A stretch of 18,306 nucleotides of DNA from JAYQUR01 sp038133505 (lineage in GTDB: Bacteria > Pseudomonadota > Alphaproteobacteria > MPNO01 > UBA830). Position numbers and translations under genes: made by a program. This document shows positions 1-7,171 of this stretch, in pieces. Within the stretch, counting starts at the first letter, position 1. Each line of letters opens with the position of its first letter. A model generated the notes under the pieces. It worked only from the letters and a program-made list of their open reading frames with translations, did no database searches and was not told the DNA's origin. The stretch covers positions 1 through 18,306 of the forward strand of contig JAYPTI010000053.1 of NCBI GenBank assembly GCA_038133505.1, read 5' to 3'.

Positions 1-110
1 CGATTCACCATCAAGCCGAAGAGCCTGCCAACCGACGCAGATAGGACCCAGGGGCGGGTCTGCGCCGGAAGACAGAACTGCCCCCTGAAGTGTAGAAATG
101 GAGGTTGGGT
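1..110. other. leader region upstream of nrdA; no gene identified
   Basis: I see no supported coding region here. The nrdA frame is closed by an in-frame TAG at 93-95, so the reductase does not extend into this stretch and any upstream gene ends outside the window or very near its edge. No clear NrdR box pair or sigma-70 promoter is recognisable. The only strong signal is the Shine-Dalgarno sequence at 100-104. Confidence 0.5.
100..104 (+). promoter_or_regulatory. ribosome binding site that fixes the nrdA start
   Basis: A perfect GGAGG lies six bases before the GTG at 111. The in-frame TTG at 105 directly abuts this site and so cannot be its start. GTG 111 is therefore the better initiation codon. 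Confidence 0.75.
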
Positions 111-1991
111 GTGCTAGATCTTGTACAGACGGAACATGATCTCTTCCAGTCCAAACGGGGTATCAAGGTCAGGATAGATCGCAGCCGCGACGCGAATCTG
201 ACCGATTTCGGCAAGGCCGTTCTGTCCGACCGGTATCTGATGCCGGACGAGGAGTATCAGGATCTGTTCGCGCGCGTCGCGTGCCATTTCGCGGACGATT
301 CCTCGCATGCCCAGCGCCTGTACGACTACATTTCCAATCTCTGGTTCATGCCGTCCACGCCGGTGCTGTCGAACGGCGGCACGGAGCGCGGCCTGCCGAT
401 CTCCTGCTTCCTGAACGAGGCGAACGACAGCCTGAACGGCATCGTCGAGCTATGGAACGAGAACGTCTGGCTGGCCTCTCTCGGCGGCGGCATCGGCTCC
501 TACTGGGGCAATCTGCGCTCGATCGGCGAAAAGGTCGGCGCGAACGGCAAGACCTCCGGCATCATTCCCTTCATCCGGGTCATGGACTCGCTGACGCTCG
601 CGATCTCGCAGGGTTCGCTGCGGCGCGGTTCGGCGGCTATCTACATCCGCGTCGACCACCCGGAAATCGAGGAATTCATCGAACTGCGCCGGCCGACCGG
701 CGGCGATCCGAACCGCAAGGCGCTGAACCTGCATCACGGGATCATCATCCCCGACGAGTTCATGCGCGCCGTCGAGAACGACGAGGAATGGGCGCTCAAG
801 AGCCCGAAGGACCAGGCGATCATCCGCAAGGTGTCCGCCCGCAGCCTGTGGATCCGCATGCTGTCGACCCGGATCGAGACCGGCGAGCCCTATTTCCTGT
901 ATATCGACCACGTCAACAAGGCGATCCCGGAGCATCACAAGCTGTCGGGCCTCGAGGTCAAGATGTCGAACCTGTGCAGCGAGATCACGCTGCCGACCGG
1001 CGTCGACAAGGACGGCGAGCAGCGCACCGCGGTCTGCTGCCTGTCCTCGCTCAACCTCGAGAAATATCTCGACTGGCACGACCATCCGACGTTCCTCGAG
1101 GACGTGATGCGCTTCCTCGACAACGTCCTCCAGGACTTCATCGAGAAGGCGCCGGATTCCATGGGCCGCGCCCGCTACGCGGCGATGCGCGAACGCTCCG
1201 TCGGTCTCGGCGTGATGGGCTTCCACTCGTTCCTCCAGAGCCAGGGCGTGCCGATGGAATCGGTCATGGCCAAGGTCTGGAACAAGCGGATGTTCAAGCA
1301 TATCCGCGAAGGCGCCGACGCCGCGTCGGTCACGCTCGCCGAAGAGCGCGGCCCGTGCCCGGACGCCGCCGAATACGGCTTCATGGAGCGCTTCTCGAAC
1401 AAGATGGCGATCGCGCCGACGGCATCGATCTCGATCATCTGCGGCGGCTCGTCGCCGGGCATCGAGCCCAACGCGGCGAACGCCTACACGCACAAGACGC
1501 TTTCGGGCTCGTTCAGCGTCCGCAACAAGTACCTCAAGCAGCTTCTCGCCGAGAAGGGCATGGACGACGACGACACCTGGTCGTCGATCACCGTCAACGA
1601 GGGCTCGGTCCAGCATCTCGATTTCCTGTCGCAGGACGAGAAGGACGTGTTCAAGACCGCGTTCGAGCTCGACCAGCGCTGGTTGATCGACCATGCCGGC
1701 GACCGGGCGGAATATATCTGCCAGTCGCAGTCGCTGAACGTGTTCCTGCCGGCCGACGTGCACAAGAAGACGCTGCACGACGTGCACTGGCGGGCGTGGC
1801 AGAAGGGCGTGAAGTCGCTCTACTACTGCCGCTCCAAGTCGGTGGCGCGGGCCGAGAGCCATGCATCGAAGTCGGTGACGGGCGCGACGGCCTACGGCAC
1901 CGAGGCGCCGGCCAACGTCGGAGAGCCGCTGCCGCTCGCGGCGTCGTCCGAGAACGAAAACGATTACGAGGAATGCCTGAGCTGCCAGTAG
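111..1991 (+). CDS. nrdA: ribonucleoside-diphosphate reductase, alpha (catalytic) subunit, without ATP-cone
   Basis: Catalytic subunit of class I ribonucleotide reductase, which converts cytoplasmic ribonucleoside diphosphates to deoxyribonucleotides together with NrdB. Numbering from GTG 111 (626 residues), the three active-site cysteines are visible: Cys99 in LPISCFLNE, Cys289 in SNLCSEITLP (with Asn287 and Glu291) and Cys309 in AVCCLSSLNL. Tyr571-Tyr572 in SLYYCRSKS match the radical-transfer pair, and the tail ends with a CxxC (Cys622, Cys625) suited to thioredoxin or glutaredoxin re-reduction. The protein is about 130 residues shorter than E. coli NrdA, and the missing part is the N-terminal ATP-cone: the sequence enters the N-terminal helical domain almost at once, and a stop at 93-95 rules out a longer form. 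Overall-activity control by dATP through a cone is therefore probably absent. nrdB follows after 77 bases. Confidence 0.95.
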   Translation: MLDLVQTEHDLFQSKRGIKVRIDRSRDANLTDFGKAVLSDRYLMPDEEYQDLFARVACHFADDSSHAQRLYDYISNLWFMPSTPVLSNGGTERGLPISCFLNEANDSLNGIVELWNENVWLASLGGGIGSYWGNLRSIGEKVGANGKTSGIIPFIRVMDSLTLAISQGSLRRGSAAIYIRVDHPEIEEFIELRRPTGGDPNRKALNLHHGIIIPDEFMRAVENDEEWALKSPKDQAIIRKVSARSLWIRMLSTRIETGEPYFLYIDHVNKAIPEHHKLSGLEVKMSNLCSEITLPTGVDKDGEQRTAVCCLSSLNLEKYLDWHDHPTFLEDVMRFLDNVLQDFIEKAPDSMGRARYAAMRERSVGLGVMGFHSFLQSQGVPMESVMAKVWNKRMFKHIREGADAASVTLAEERGPCPDAAEYGFMERFSNKMAIAPTASISIICGGSSPGIEPNAANAYTHKTLSGSFSVRNKYLKQLLAEKGMDDDDTWSSITVNEGSVQHLDFLSQDEKDVFKTAFELDQRWLIDHAGDRAEYICQSQSLNVFLPADVHKKTLHDVHWRAWQKGVKSLYYCRSKSVARAESHASKSVTGATAYGTEAPANVGEPLPLAASSENENDYEECLSCQ

Positions 1992-2018
1992 GACACTGCG
2001 GGTAACTCTGGGCGCGTA

Positions 2019-2047
2019 GGCCCCCGCCGGTACCGCGGCGGGGAGCC
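2019..2047 (+). promoter_or_regulatory. GC-rich hairpin between nrdA and nrdB
   Basis: CCCCGCCG (2022-2029) pairs perfectly with CGGCGGGG (2036-2043) around a six-base loop, and three more pairs are possible outside one bulge (2019-2021 with 2045-2047). There is no T tract, so it is not a classical terminator. It sits just before the nrdB ribosome site (GGGGAG, 2051-2056, an unusually long 12 bases from the ATG). It could be a processing or mRNA-stability element that tunes the subunit ratio. Confidence 0.5.
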
Positions 2048-2068
2048 CTGGGGGAGTAAATTCAAGAA

Positions 2069-3028
2069 ATGTCGCTGCTCGAAGCCGATCCGATATACAA
2101 GCCGTTCCGCTATCCGTGGGCCTATGACGCGTGGCTGATGCAGCAGCGCGTCCACTGGCTGCCGGAAGAGGTGCCGCTCGCCGACGACGTTAAGGACTGG
2201 CACAACAAGCTGTCGGCCGAGGAACGCAATCTTCTCACGCAGATCTTCCGGTTCTTCACCCAGTCCGACATCGAGGTGAACAACTGCTACATGAAGCGCT
2301 ACTCGCGCGTCTTCCAGCCGACCGAGGTGCAGATGATGTTGTCGGCGTTCTCGAACATCGAGACCGTCCACATCGCGGCCTATTCGCACCTGCTGGATAC
2401 GATCGGCATGCCGGAGACCGAGTACCAGGCCTTCCTCCGCTACAAGGAGATGAAGGACAAGTTCGACTATCTCCAGCAGTTCAACGTCGAGACCAACGAG
2501 AACATCGCCAAGACGCTCGCCGTCTTCGGCGCCTTCACCGAAGGCCTGCAGCTGTTCGCCAGCTTCGCGATCCTGATGAACTTCCCGCGCTTCAACAAGA
2601 TGAAGGGCATGGGCCAGATCGTCTCGTGGTCGGTGCGCGACGAGAGCCTGCACACGGAATCGATCATCAAGCTGTTCCGCACCTTCACCAACGAGAACCC
2701 CGAGGTCTGGACCGACGACTTCCAGCGCGCGCTCTACCTCATCTGCTCGGAAATGGTGGAGCACGAGGACGCCTTCATCGACCTCGCCTTCGAAATGGGC
2801 GGCGTCGAGGGCCTCAACGGCTCCGAAGTGAAGCAGTACATCCGCTACATCGCCGACCGCCGCCTCAGCCAACTCGGCCTGCAGCCGATCTTCCGCATCG
2901 AGAAGAACCCGCTACCGTGGATGGACGAGATGCTCAACGGCGCGGAGCACACCAACTTCTTCGAGAACCGCGCCACGGAATATTCCAAGGCCGCGACCCA
3001 GGGAAGCTGGGAGGACGTGTGGGCGTAA
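2069..3028 (+). CDS. nrdB: ribonucleoside-diphosphate reductase, beta (radical-generating) subunit
   Basis: Ferritin-like small subunit that houses the dinuclear metal centre and stable tyrosyl radical of class I ribonucleotide reductase. In the 319-residue product the metal ligands read Asp67, Glu98, His101, Glu158, Glu192 and His195, with the radical tyrosine at Tyr105 (ETVHIAAY). The spacings Asp-Glu 31, Glu-His 3, His-Tyr 4, Glu-Glu 34 and Glu-His 3 match those of E. coli NrdB exactly, so a tyrosyl-radical (class Ia-like) cofactor is expected. There is no ATP-cone at its N-terminus either, so the pair as a whole has no visible cone. The C-terminus is the acidic/aromatic tail that docks on NrdA. 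It is transcribed after nrdA and followed by a strong terminator. Start ATG 2069 is chosen because conserved sequence begins there, although the ribosome site is rather distant. Confidence 0.95.
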   Translation: MSLLEADPIYKPFRYPWAYDAWLMQQRVHWLPEEVPLADDVKDWHNKLSAEERNLLTQIFRFFTQSDIEVNNCYMKRYSRVFQPTEVQMMLSAFSNIETVHIAAYSHLLDTIGMPETEYQAFLRYKEMKDKFDYLQQFNVETNENIAKTLAVFGAFTEGLQLFASFAILMNFPRFNKMKGMGQIVSWSVRDESLHTESIIKLFRTFTNENPEVWTDDFQRALYLICSEMVEHEDAFIDLAFEMGGVEGLNGSEVKQYIRYIADRRLSQLGLQPIFRIEKNPLPWMDEMLNGAEHTNFFENRATEYSKAATQGSWEDVWA

Positions 3029-3052
3029 GCCTCCGCTTCCGGACCTGACATG

Positions 3053-3082
3053 AAAAACCCGGCGTCTTGCGCCGGGTTTTTT
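3053..3082 (+). terminator. rho-independent terminator of nrdAB
   Basis: CCCGGCG (3058-3064) pairs with CGCCGGG (3070-3076) around a five-base loop. An A run (3053-3057) on one side and a T run (3077-3082) on the other extend the stem and give the U tract. It lies 24 bases after the nrdB stop. Confidence 0.9.
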
Positions 3083-3101
3083 GTTGTGATGCTTCAGTCT
3101 G

Positions 3102-3141
3102 ATCCCCTCTCTACTGCGGGGAGAGGGTTAGGGAGAGGGGG
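3102..3141 (+). repeat. extragenic palindromic repeat, family A, copy 1
   Basis: A 40-base element rich in CCCTCTC/GAGAGGG with an internal stem (3105-3111 with 3121-3127). Its reverse complement matches 4484-4523 at 36 of 40 positions by my alignment. It lies in the gap between nrdB and the minus-strand dioxygenase gene. Confidence 0.75.
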
Positions 3142-3175
3142 AATAGGTAAGTCAGGATTGGGGCAGCTTAGGGGG

Positions 3176-3214
3176 CACCCCCTCCCTGGCCCTCCCCCTC
3201 AAGGGGGAGGGGAC
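3176..3214 (+). repeat. extragenic palindromic repeat, family B, copy 1
   Basis: A perfect 10-bp stem, CCCTCCCCCT (3190-3199) with AGGGGGAGGG (3202-3211), has a two-base loop and a C-rich shoulder from 3176. A related element in inverse orientation lies at 4546-4586. Seen from the minus-strand operon, it lies just past the 3' end of the dioxygenase gene and might protect or end that transcript. Apart from the terminator and repeats A and B, the 3029-3281 gap shows nothing else I can support. Confidence 0.65.
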
Positions 3215-3281
3215 TAGGTATTCGTAATACCATGACGAACTCGCAGCTTTCCTGTCGCCGGGGATAGAATGAGGGTAGGCG

Positions 3282-4115
3282 CTACGCCGCCACCTTCCAC
3301 TCCGCCACGCCGCAGCCGATATAGACCTCTTCCACCGGCGCGTAGTCGATCAGGTCGAAGCCCTGGCTGCCGGCCGCCGCGTGCACGATGACCCAGTTGC
3401 GCACCTCGGCGCCGCCGTTGCCGGTGTTGGGCAGGCGGCGTTCGAGCTCGGCGGCGAGGTCGTCGTCGGACGCGTTCCGGAACAGGTCGATGCAGGCGCG
3501 GTCGAACGGCTCGTCGATCTCGCCCATCGTCGGCTCGCCGATCGAATGGCTGAGCCCGCCGGTTGCCAGCAGGGCCACCCGCAGATCGCCGGGGAAAGAC
3601 TCGATGGCCTTCCGCATCATGCGGCCCCACTCGACGCAGCGCTTGAGCGGCGGGAAGGGGGCTTCGAGGTCGTTGACGATGACCGGCACGATCGGAAGGC
3701 TCGGGTCGACGCCCATGCGCCACAGCGGCACGCAGAAGCCGTGATCGAGCGCGAGGCGGTGCGACAGCGACGGGTCGAAGCCGCTTTCGAGCGCCGTCTC
3801 CAGCATGTGGCGGCCGAATTCGGGATGGCCGACCAGCGTCTCGTGCGGATAGACCTTCTTCATGAACGGCTCCGGCGGGCCGTCATGCTCCTCGCCGATG
3901 CCGATGCAGAAGCTCGGCAGGTTGTTGATGAAGAAATTCACCCAGTGATCGGGCGAGACCATGACGAGCACGTCCGGCTTCGCCGCTTCCAGCCGGCGGC
4001 CGGCCTCGCCGAACGCGGTCTCGAATCCGGATTTGATGTCGGCCGGCAGAACGTCCCATTCGCGGGCGATCAGCGGGCCGTGCGAGGCGGCGAAGGCGCC
4101 GACGAGCTGTCCCAT
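3282..4115 (-). CDS. LigB-type (class III) extradiol ring-cleavage dioxygenase, catalytic subunit
   Basis: A 277-residue non-haem Fe(II) dioxygenase of the LigB superfamily (protocatechuate 4,5-dioxygenase beta chain type), which opens catecholic rings next to the diol. Likely iron ligands are His12 (AASHGPL), His57 (SPDHWVNF) and probably Glu237 (GAEVRNW). His125 in LALDHGFCVPL and His190 in GGLSHSIGEP match the conserved active-site histidines, the latter the catalytic base of LigAB. Start ATG 4115 is chosen because family similarity begins exactly there and the LigA-like partner stops two bases upstream, which indicates translational coupling; the frame stays open upstream but in shadow of that gene. 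It is the last gene of the minus-strand unit. The substrate cannot be read from sequence: protocatechuate, gallate or methylgallate, or an aminophenol-like ring are all possible. Confidence 0.88.
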   Translation of the reverse strand: MGQLVGAFAASHGPLIAREWDVLPADIKSGFETAFGEAGRRLEAAKPDVLVMVSPDHWVNFFINNLPSFCIGIGEEHDGPPEPFMKKVYPHETLVGHPEFGRHMLETALESGFDPSLSHRLALDHGFCVPLWRMGVDPSLPIVPVIVNDLEAPFPPLKRCVEWGRMMRKAIESFPGDLRVALLATGGLSHSIGEPTMGEIDEPFDRACIDLFRNASDDDLAAELERRLPNTGNGGAEVRNWVIVHAAAGSQGFDLIDYAPVEEVYIGCGVAEWKVAA

Positions 4116-4117
4116 GA

Positions 4118-4402
4118 TCAGGCCTCCTCTTTCGCGGGTTCGGGCCGGGCGTCGCCCTTGAGTGCGTGGAGCTGTTTTAGAAGTTCCGCGTCGCTCATGC
4201 CGGTGACCGTGCAGTAGAACCGCAGCAGGTAGGCGTTCACCCGCAGCGACAGCGCGCCGAGATCGCCGTCGATCACGGCCTGGCGGGCTTCGGGCGCCAG
4301 CGGGTACTCCGCCAGCACCGCCTCGCGGTCCTCCTTCCAGCGCGCCAGCATCGGCGGCGCCTGAAGGTCGAAGAACATCTTGCTCAGCCAGTAATCGGTC
4401 AT
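4118..4402 (-). CDS. LigA-like small subunit of extradiol dioxygenase
   Basis: A 94-residue, mostly helical protein matching the LigA family (alpha chain of protocatechuate 4,5-dioxygenase), which caps the active site of the LigB subunit. The tell-tale segment is VNAYLLRFY at residues 55-63, after an acidic helix and the EARQAVIDGD turn. The C-terminal tail is charged and low in complexity. Start ATG 4402 has a GGGAG ribosome site seven bases upstream. Its stop is two bases from the LigB start, so the two subunits are made together. In some related enzymes the LigA domain is fused to LigB; here the LigAB two-gene arrangement is kept. It stands 186 bases after the hydrolase gene, across two repeats. 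Confidence 0.8.
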   Translation of the reverse strand: MTDYWLSKMFFDLQAPPMLARWKEDREAVLAEYPLAPEARQAVIDGDLGALSLRVNAYLLRFYCTVTGMSDAELLKQLHALKGDARPEPAKEEA

Positions 4403-4483
4403 CGGTCGGCTCCCGTTCGGATTGCAGGGATTTTAGTGGCAGACGAGGGGGCGGGGAAGCGCGGCATTGTCGCACGGTCCACT

Positions 4484-4523
4484 CCCCCTCTCCCTAACCC
4501 TCTCCCCGGTGGGGAGAGGGGAT
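4484..4523 (-). repeat. extragenic palindromic repeat, family A, copy 2 (inverse)
   Basis: The reverse complement of copy 1 with 36 of 40 matching positions; the first 24 bases are identical. It forms a perfect 10-bp stem (4498-4507 with 4511-4520) closed by a GGT loop. Confidence 0.75.
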
Positions 4524-4545
4524 ACTAGGCCGGGTTTTCGGTTTT

Positions 4546-4586
4546 CCCCCCCCTCCCCCTTCGGGGGGTGGGCGGGGGGGGGGGCG
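4546..4586 (-). repeat. extragenic palindromic repeat, family B, copy 2 (inverse), with G11 tract
   Basis: A C-rich arm, a short TTC turn and a G-rich arm resemble the reverse complement of the element at 3176-3214, but this copy is degenerate and ends in eleven Gs (4574-4584). It lies directly after the hydrolase stop codon (4589-4591). Confidence 0.6.
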
Positions 4587-4588
4587 GC

Positions 4589-5770
4589 TCAGCCGTCGAA
4601 AAGCCCCCGCGCTGCAAGCCACACGATGCACGTCTCTACCGCTTCTGCCAGCTTCTCCGGCTGGCCGGAATAGTAGTGGTTGGCGCCTTCGATGCGAGCG
4701 TAGGCCTTGTCGGCGCTGCCCGCGGCCGCGTGGATGCGCTGGACGTGCGGCGCGGGTACGGCGTCGTCGCCGGTGTTCTCGATCGACAGGATCGGGACGG
4801 TGACGCCCGCCGCGCATTTCTCGCCGTCGGCGTTGGAATCGGCGAGCGACCATTGCGACAGCCAGGCGCGCAGCGTCGAATAGCGCGCGACGCCTGTCGG
4901 CCCGCTGTTGACCGTCTCCGGATGGCCGAGGAAGCAGGTGCCCGGCACCCGGTCGTTGGGATCGATCGCGGGGTCGAGCCAGCGCGGCTCCGCCATCGTG
5001 CGGTGGGTGATGAAGCCGCGTTCCATCTCCTTGCCGCCGCGGCGCTTGAGATCTTCCAGCTTTTCCTTCACCCAGGCCGTGCGCCGGTCGACGCGGGCGA
5101 GCTGGGCGGCTCGGAAATGCTCGAGGAAATCGGCCGAATAGGGCGGCTGGTTCGGGTTCGCCGGGTCGTACAGGTCGAGCTCCGGATCGCGCTTTTCGGG
5201 ATCGTCCTCGTCGAGAACCGACGGGTCGATCCACTGCGACAGCAGGATCGCGCGCGAGATGTGCGCGGCCTGGAAGATCATGGCGTCCGCCGGGATGAGC
5301 CCCGCGCCCGGAATGTCGACGGGATCGCCCGCGGGCGTCTCGGTAACCGTCGGGGTTTCGGCCTGCGACTGGTAGAACAGCGTCATCGAGCCGCCGCCGG
5401 ACCAGCCGACGATGACGACCTTCTCGTAGCCCCACACCTCCTTCGCGTGGCGGACGTAGGCGCAGAGGTCGAGGATTACCTTTTCCATAATCAACGGCGT
5501 GTCGTTGCGTGCGTAGCGGCTGGCGGCGCACAGTACGTGGATCCCGCGCGCCGCCATCGCCCGCGGCATCGGCAGGAGCTGCAGAGTGGATGCCGGGTGC
5601 ATGTAGATCAGCAGCGTCTTCGACGGCCGGTCCGGGACGTAGCGGATGCCCTCGATGTTGACCAGGCCCTGGCTGCCGGCGAAGCCGTACACCTCCCCGA
5701 AGCCGGCGGCCTCCGGATAGGCGATGTGCACCCACTCGGCGCGGTAGGCTGTTTCGTTGTCTTCAGTCAT
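4589..5770 (-). CDS. alpha/beta-hydrolase fold enzyme, large form
   Basis: A 393-residue alpha/beta hydrolase. The nucleophile elbow is GWSGGGS with Ser124 after the strand KVVIVG. The acid is Asp335 or Asp336 in NTGDDAVP and the base is His365 in EGANHYY, so a complete Ser-Asp-His triad is present. An oxyanion-side MHPAS follows the first core strand (residues 57-61). A long insertion of about 150 residues between nucleophile and acid makes a large cap, so the protein is well above the usual 270-300 residues. No signal peptide is visible, so it is probably cytoplasmic. It starts 15 bases after the RidA-like gene and is surely co-transcribed with it. In meta-cleavage pathways such hydrolases cut C-C bonds of ring-fission products or esters/lactones; which applies here is unknown. 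ATG 5770 is preferred to the in-frame TTG 5776. Confidence 0.8.
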   Translation of the reverse strand: MTEDNETAYRAEWVHIAYPEAAGFGEVYGFAGSQGLVNIEGIRYVPDRPSKTLLIYMHPASTLQLLPMPRAMAARGIHVLCAASRYARNDTPLIMEKVILDLCAYVRHAKEVWGYEKVVIVGWSGGGSMTLFYQSQAETPTVTETPAGDPVDIPGAGLIPADAMIFQAAHISRAILLSQWIDPSVLDEDDPEKRDPELDLYDPANPNQPPYSADFLEHFRAAQLARVDRRTAWVKEKLEDLKRRGGKEMERGFITHRTMAEPRWLDPAIDPNDRVPGTCFLGHPETVNSGPTGVARYSTLRAWLSQWSLADSNADGEKCAAGVTVPILSIENTGDDAVPAPHVQRIHAAAGSADKAYARIEGANHYYSGQPEKLAEAVETCIVWLAARGLFDG

Positions 5771-5785
5771 GTGCAATCCGTCCTG

Positions 5786-7084
5786 TCAGGGCGCGTAGAC
5801 CCAGACGTCCATCAGAAGCGACGCCCCCGGCACCGCCAGCGGCGCCGGTACCTCGACCGCGCCGAACGGGACCGGTGCGCCGTCGAGCCGGCGTTCCCAG
5901 ACCTTGTAGACGTCGTAGAGCTCAGAAATATCGGTGTGGAACTGCTGGATGCGGACGGCGTTCGATAGCGACGTGCCCGCCGCCTCGCACAGCGCTTCGA
6001 CGTGGTCGATGATGCGTTCTGCCTGCAACTCGGCGGCCGAGCCGTAATGCGGCTGCCGGGGATCGGCGCCGCAGCCGTCGCACAGCGCGCCGTACGGGTC
6101 CGTCGCCATCAGGCCGGAGATGAACAGTAGGTCGCCCACCCGGACCGCCTGCGTCTGGTCGCGCAGGCCCGGCACGACGCCGGCGTCGATCGTGCGGCGC
6201 TCGGTCTCGGCGCCGGTCTTGAGCGCCAGGATGTTGATCTCGATATGCCCGTCGTAGGGCGCGAGCGCGTGCGGCGCGCAGGAAACGACGGTAAGCGCCG
6301 GGCCGCCGTCGTCGAAATGCTTGCGCCATGCCTCGTTGAAGGCCGAATAGTCGCGCGGGTCGGTGAGGTAGACTTGGGCCTTTGCGACGTCGTTCAGCGT
6401 CGCGCCGGCAAGCGCGAGCGAGGGGACGAGGCGTTCGGTGACGATGAAATCGGTTTCCAGCTTGATCGGCTGGCCGCCCCACTGCATGCCCTCCGGTATG
6501 CGCGCCGCCGCCGCGACGCCGTTGCGCTGGGGCTCGCCCGCCATTGCCATCGCGGTGCAGCCTGGGATGAACACGTAGTCGCCCACGGTCAACGCCGGCG
6601 AATAGCCCGACGTCTTCATCGACTTGATGTGATCGTGACGCAGGTGCTCGGGCGCGAAGCCGTCGCCCGGCACGGCGGCGATGGCATGCAGGTTGATGTC
6701 GGCGTCGGGCAAGCCAAGATGCGTCTGCACGATGGAGGTCGACGGCGGGATAATGCTCTTCAGCACCTGGTGGCGCTGCGCCTGATAGGGCGGCACGGCC
6801 TCGACCGTGGTGTAGTACTGGTCGGTGCGGACGACATTCTCGATCGCGGTGCCGCCTGCTTCCAGCACGCGCTGGAGATGCTCGAAGATCAGCGCGGCTT
6901 CCTTTTCCCGCTTGGGCAGGCCCGCGTGCGGTGCGCTTTCCGCCAGCACGTTGGCCGATAGCCCGTGGCCGTATTCCTGGGCCATGATGCCGGTCGCGAA
7001 GACCCAGCGGCCGGCCTTCATGCCTTGTGCGTACCGGATGCGGCCCGGCCCCAATTCGACCGGTAGAATCGGCTCGACGGTCAT
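5786..7084 (-). CDS. triple-domain RidA/YjgF/UK114-family protein
   Basis: A 432-residue protein made of three consecutive RidA-like domains: about 15-140 (from RYAQGMKAGRWVFATG), 158-290 (SPALTVGDYVFIPG to EINILALK) and 300-432 (QAVRVGDLLFISG to MDVWVYA). Each has the opening strand pair, the helix ending in AGGT/AGAT/AGTS, the strand NVVRTDQYY / DVAKAQVYL / NAVRIQQFH and the closing strands. Canonical RidA is one domain of about 130 residues that trimerises, with an arginine near position 105 that binds the imine carboxylate. Here no arginine occurs at 105-148, 255-295 or after 399, so none of the three domains has it. It may fold as a single-chain pseudo-trimer with another activity; 2-aminomuconate deaminase is a known catabolic RidA relative. 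Ribosome site GGGGGAG precedes ATG 7084 by five bases. The DLH-family gene lies 87 bases upstream. Confidence 0.85.
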   Translation of the reverse strand: MTVEPILPVELGPGRIRYAQGMKAGRWVFATGIMAQEYGHGLSANVLAESAPHAGLPKREKEAALIFEHLQRVLEAGGTAIENVVRTDQYYTTVEAVPPYQAQRHQVLKSIIPPSTSIVQTHLGLPDADINLHAIAAVPGDGFAPEHLRHDHIKSMKTSGYSPALTVGDYVFIPGCTAMAMAGEPQRNGVAAAARIPEGMQWGGQPIKLETDFIVTERLVPSLALAGATLNDVAKAQVYLTDPRDYSAFNEAWRKHFDDGGPALTVVSCAPHALAPYDGHIEINILALKTGAETERRTIDAGVVPGLRDQTQAVRVGDLLFISGLMATDPYGALCDGCGADPRQPHYGSAAELQAERIIDHVEALCEAAGTSLSNAVRIQQFHTDISELYDVYKVWERRLDGAPVPFGAVEVPAPLAVPGASLLMDVWVYAP

Positions 7085-7171
7085 GACGGCTCCCCCCGAC
7101 GTCTCTTCGTTGGCCGGAAGCTTACACGGATCGCCCGCTGCGACGCCAGCGGGCCGGGATCGGCCGGCCGA

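Larger units (their letters stand above)
4403..4588 (-). other. intra-operon gap holding repeats A and B
   Basis: A 186-base gap between the hydrolase and the ligA-like gene. It holds the inverse copies of palindromic repeats A (4484-4523) and B (4546-4586) and an 11-base G homopolymer at 4574-4584. The only other signal is the ribosome site of the ligA-like gene. In the transcript these repeats would form strong hairpins that could lower expression of the dioxygenase genes relative to upstream genes or mark a processing point. Confidence 0.6.

Noticed and set aside
105..107. TTG 105 as nrdA start
   Set aside because: It touches the GGAGG ribosome site with no spacing; GTG 111 is correctly spaced.
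281..2005. Long arginine/proline-rich frames on both strands over nrdA (also 450-1862 minus)
   Set aside because: Composition is typical of alternative frames of a GC-rich gene, and the nrdA frame carries unambiguous catalytic motifs.
1964..2872. Minus-strand 302-codon frame opposite nrdB
   Set aside because: Shadow of nrdB with no domain motif; rich in repeated V/L/H/D/E as expected for an antisense frame.
3102..3214. CRISPR array or transposon ends
   Set aside because: Repeats are only two per family, palindromic and unevenly spaced, with no cas or transposase gene in the window.
3282..4475. Reading the dioxygenase frame as a 397-residue protein with an N-terminal extension
   Set aside because: The extra 120 residues lie over the LigA-like gene in another frame and are arginine/glycine-rich with no similarity; the family start is at 4115.
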